Both the position numbers and the translations under genes were made by a program. The notes beneath the pieces are model-generated. The model did no database searches, had not been told where the DNA came from, and saw only the letters and a list, made by a program, of their open reading frames with translations. This document shows positions 61,968-64,000 of a DNA stretch of 64,000 bases, piece by piece. Every line of letters starts with the position of its first letter. The stretch's first letter is position 1. This stretch comes from Candidatus Thorarchaeota archaeon MP8T_1 (lineage in GTDB: Archaea; Asgardarchaeota; Thorarchaeia; Thorarchaeales; Thorarchaeaceae): positions 42,613 through 106,612 of the forward strand of contig PJER01000005.1 of assembly GCA_002825465.1 (NCBI GenBank). Reading direction: 5' to 3'.

Positions 61968-63884
61968 ATGAGCAAATCCCATAGAGCATTTGCAACAATC
62001 TTCCTAATGATCTTCCTTGCAAGTGCTATAATCCCAATTGCTTTCAATAGCAAACCAGTTACTACTGTATCACTGGTTGAAGCTCCATATGCACCTTCAG
62101 CAACAAATTACGTTGTGACAGTTAATGTGCTGAACAACTTACAAGCCTTCAATGATGATGATTTCAAATTTACCGTATACAATGGTAGTAATCCCCTCAG
62201 CGGAGCTTGGGTTCGTCTATTCAACGTTACAACAATGACACTTCTATATGATGATACTACAGATGGTGTCGGAGAAGTTGAGTTCCCTAATTTACCACAG
62301 GGAACTTATCAATGGAATGTATCTCACATTGATGATCCTACAACGAATGACAAAACTGGTCAGATAGTATCAAATGGACCAGAGGCTATTGTTGATGTCA
62401 GCTTTGGAAACCTCGATTGGCAAAATGATGAGGATGATCTCAATGTTACGATTTATGATATTGAGGGTAAACTAGCAAATAATCTCAACTTCTCAATTCA
62501 TTTCGCAGGAAATGACTCGATTTGGGCACAGCAAGAAGTTGTAGATGGTGTTGTCTATTATGGCGATATCCCTGATGGAGATTACTATTGGCGATTAACA
62601 GTCATGTACGATATCTTCTATGCTGGTTACTTACTTGATTGGGGTACGATCGAAGCAAATAGTACTCAGATGCTTGTTCATCAGACTATTGGTCCCATTA
62701 CTGGAGATTCAGATTACTACGATCTAGAAATCTTCACCTACTATGAGACCTCGTACCAACCAATTGTGGGCGCAGTAATTGATGTGGAATTCTACAATGG
62801 TACTCCATATGACTCAAAAGTGACTCCAGCAAATGGTACAGTTATTTTCATAGATTTGCCTGTTGCATTCATGAATTGGTCTGTGACCTATCTTGGTCAA
62901 CCGATTGGATTAGGTGATTATTATTATAATCTCACAGCACCAAGCTATGATATTCGTGACCCAATTGTAATAGGTCCTGGAAATCAAGACATACTCATTG
63001 ATGCACAAAATGTGACAATCTCTTGGCATCTTGAGGATGAATATCCATCATCAATCAAGATGTATATAGATGGCACATTGAATAGCACCTCTATTTGGAA
63101 TGTTACATCATATGATTTTGTTTACAATATTTCTGAGGTTTTCCCAGAATTCATAATTGGAGAATACGAAATCAAACTTGTAGCCATTGACCAGAATCAA
63201 AATTCAGTAGAGAATATCACTATTATTAGATTCTATGAAGATGTTTTTCCAGTGATTGAAGGTCCAGAAGATGTTGAATTCTATTTCACTGAGACTGGTT
63301 ATACTTTGTCGTGGAATGTTACTGATGAGTATCTGAACCAATACACAGTAACTGACAATGGTGATGTTGTCATATCTGGTGACATCAATCCTGATAACCC
63401 AGTGATTACAGTCAGTCTAAATGGTCTTGATATCGGATTGCACAACTTCACCCTCTCCGCAAACGATACTAGCGGTAACACTGCCTACGATTCAGTAATT
63501 GTAATTGTTAACGCTGATGACACAGTGCCTGTACTAGTCTATGAACCTAGCGCGATAACCTATAGTCAAGGTGCAGCTAGCGTAATCAGGAATTGGACAG
63601 TAACTGATAATTTCAAGGATTATTACATCATCACAATTGATGATGAAGAAATCGTAAACACAGCTTGGGAATCGGATAACATTGAATTCAACTTCGCAGG
63701 GTTATCATTAGGTATTCACGAGGTAGTGCTGACTGTTTACGATCTCGGAGGTAACTCTTTGTCATCTACAGTCACTGTAACTGTAACACAGTCACCTATC
63801 GTTACATACATGTATGTTCTTGGTATTGGTGCTATTGCCTTCATAGCTCTAATTGCAGTTGTGTGGTTTGTGAAATACAGGTAA
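61968..63884 (+). CDS. Large surface protein with signal peptide, Ig-like repeats and C-terminal anchor
   Basis: A 638-residue extracellular protein: signal peptide (residues 8-25), a series of beta-sandwich domains of about 85-100 residues, and a terminal membrane span (IVTYMYVLGIGAIAFIALIAV) with a KYR tail. The last three domains are clear repeats, each with a W-x-VTD-xxxxxYxIxxxG block and a LxxGxHxxxxxxxDxxGN turn, like archaeal Ig-like surface repeats. Many N-x-S/T sequons indicate glycosylation. It is probably a cell-envelope or adhesion protein. A terminator follows. Confidence 0.75.
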   Translation: MSKSHRAFATIFLMIFLASAIIPIAFNSKPVTTVSLVEAPYAPSATNYVVTVNVLNNLQAFNDDDFKFTVYNGSNPLSGAWVRLFNVTTMTLLYDDTTDGVGEVEFPNLPQGTYQWNVSHIDDPTTNDKTGQIVSNGPEAIVDVSFGNLDWQNDEDDLNVTIYDIEGKLANNLNFSIHFAGNDSIWAQQEVVDGVVYYGDIPDGDYYWRLTVMYDIFYAGYLLDWGTIEANSTQMLVHQTIGPITGDSDYYDLEIFTYYETSYQPIVGAVIDVEFYNGTPYDSKVTPANGTVIFIDLPVAFMNWSVTYLGQPIGLGDYYYNLTAPSYDIRDPIVIGPGNQDILIDAQNVTISWHLEDEYPSSIKMYIDGTLNSTSIWNVTSYDFVYNISEVFPEFIIGEYEIKLVAIDQNQNSVENITIIRFYEDVFPVIEGPEDVEFYFTETGYTLSWNVTDEYLNQYTVTDNGDVVISGDINPDNPVITVSLNGLDIGLHNFTLSANDTSGNTAYDSVIVIVNADDTVPVLVYEPSAITYSQGAASVIRNWTVTDNFKDYYIITIDDEEIVNTAWESDNIEFNFAGLSLGIHEVVLTVYDLGGNSLSSTVTVTVTQSPIVTYMYVLGIGAIAFIALIAVVWFVKYR

Positions 63885-63890
63885 TCAAAT

Positions 63891-63910
63891 AGCGGCCTTC
63901 ATAGGCCGTT
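63891..63910 (+). terminator. Hairpin terminator after the surface protein
   Basis: CGGCCT (63893-63898) pairs with AGGCCG (63903-63908) across a TCAT loop, extended by A-T and G-T pairs, and is followed by TTATCCTTTTAT. It starts seven bases after the stop codon. Confidence 0.7.
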
Positions 63911-63986
63911 ATCCTTTTATCTACTCACTCAGTGGATGCCAGATGTTAGTCTATTTTTGGTCTAACAGAAATTTGTGGTGATTATA

Positions 63987-64000
63987 GTGAGCTATATACA
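63987..64000 (+). CDS. Possible start of the next gene (partial)
   Basis: GTG at 63987 follows a GGTGAT ribosome-binding site at 63977-63982 by four bases, the same arrangement as at 9138 and 58473. Only four codons lie in the window, so the product is unknown. Confidence 0.35.

Noticed and set aside
1..64000. Search for CRISPR arrays, transposases, integrases, phage genes and defence systems
   Set aside because: No regular spaced repeats, DDE/tyrosine recombinase motifs, terminal inverted repeats or recognisable defence genes were seen; gene content and base composition look chromosomal throughout.

Overview
This window is chromosomal DNA from an archaeon. The evidence is a TATA-binding protein with the duplicated TBP fold, an ATP-dependent DNA ligase of the archaeal LigI type, formate-dependent PurP enzymes, a type 2 isopentenyl-diphosphate isomerase, a tRNA-guanine transglycosylase paralogue, TATA-like promoters close to start codons, and GGAGG/GGTGAT Shine-Dalgarno sites. 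The DNA is visibly AT-rich. TPR and WD40-like proteins, a tubulin/FtsZ-superfamily protein with a large coiled-coil partner, a class I-type histone deacetylase homologue and many threonine/asparagine-rich surface proteins suggest an Asgard archaeon (perhaps Thorarchaeota-like). That placement is inference; no rRNA or ribosomal protein is present to prove it. I found no tRNA, rRNA, CRISPR array or insertion sequence. Apart from the structured 206-base gap at 57054-57259, intergenic gaps are under 200 bases.

Layout. 1-9.6 kb: two GNAT acetyltransferases, a SPASM radical SAM enzyme, a PPC-like secreted protein, a C39-like membrane peptidase, a DUF255 thioredoxin-domain protein, DNA ligase, an isoprenylcysteine-methyltransferase-like protein and a small membrane protein. 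9.6-17.4 kb: an MBL hydrolase, a TGT paralogue, an HTH regulator behind a three-copy 14-bp repeat with a coupled CruF-like membrane protein, a PRC-barrel protein coupled to a thioredoxin-like protein, an amidohydrolase and an HDAC homologue. 17.6-29.8 kb: a ten-gene minus-strand purine cluster read purN-purF-purP-(31-aa ORF)-purP-purC/S-purQ-purL-purE/M-purD-guaA, with two gene fusions. 29.9-33.1 kb: a membrane protein, IPP isomerase and an ADP-forming acyl-CoA synthetase alpha-type protein.

33.2-41.1 kb: a probable cytoskeletal or scaffold locus. A minus-strand operon encodes an 897-aa coiled-coil protein, a divergent tubulin/FtsZ-like GTPase and a 359-aa helical protein; a propeller/coiled-coil protein is divergent from it and a TPR protein follows. 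I judge this the best candidate for an undescribed system. 41.2-47.5 kb: a secreted protein with a duplicated domain, RidA, carbamate kinase, an enoyl-CoA hydratase homologue, an HTH regulator, a SIRT5-like sirtuin and a TPR protein. 47.6-56.4 kb: an epimerase coupled to a LctP-like permease, a radical SAM enzyme, an MBL hydrolase, an old-yellow-enzyme type reductase, a site-2 protease and a lysine-tailed membrane protein.

56.5-64 kb: a small zinc-ribbon/mini-membrane protein pair under a triple GTATAC element, a structured GC-rich hairpin region, TBP, a cysteine-rich PadR regulator divergent from a short ORF plus arsM with three matching operators, a tandem retropepsin-like protease, an alpha/beta hydrolase, a hemerythrin, and a large surface protein ending in a clear terminator.

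Two genes (the second GNAT and guaA) lack an in-frame canonical start although the conserved N-terminus is fully encoded. In guaA, and possibly in the GNAT, this could be a one-base loss in a homopolymer. Six of the convergent gene pairs interlock by exactly four bases, sharing their stop codons.
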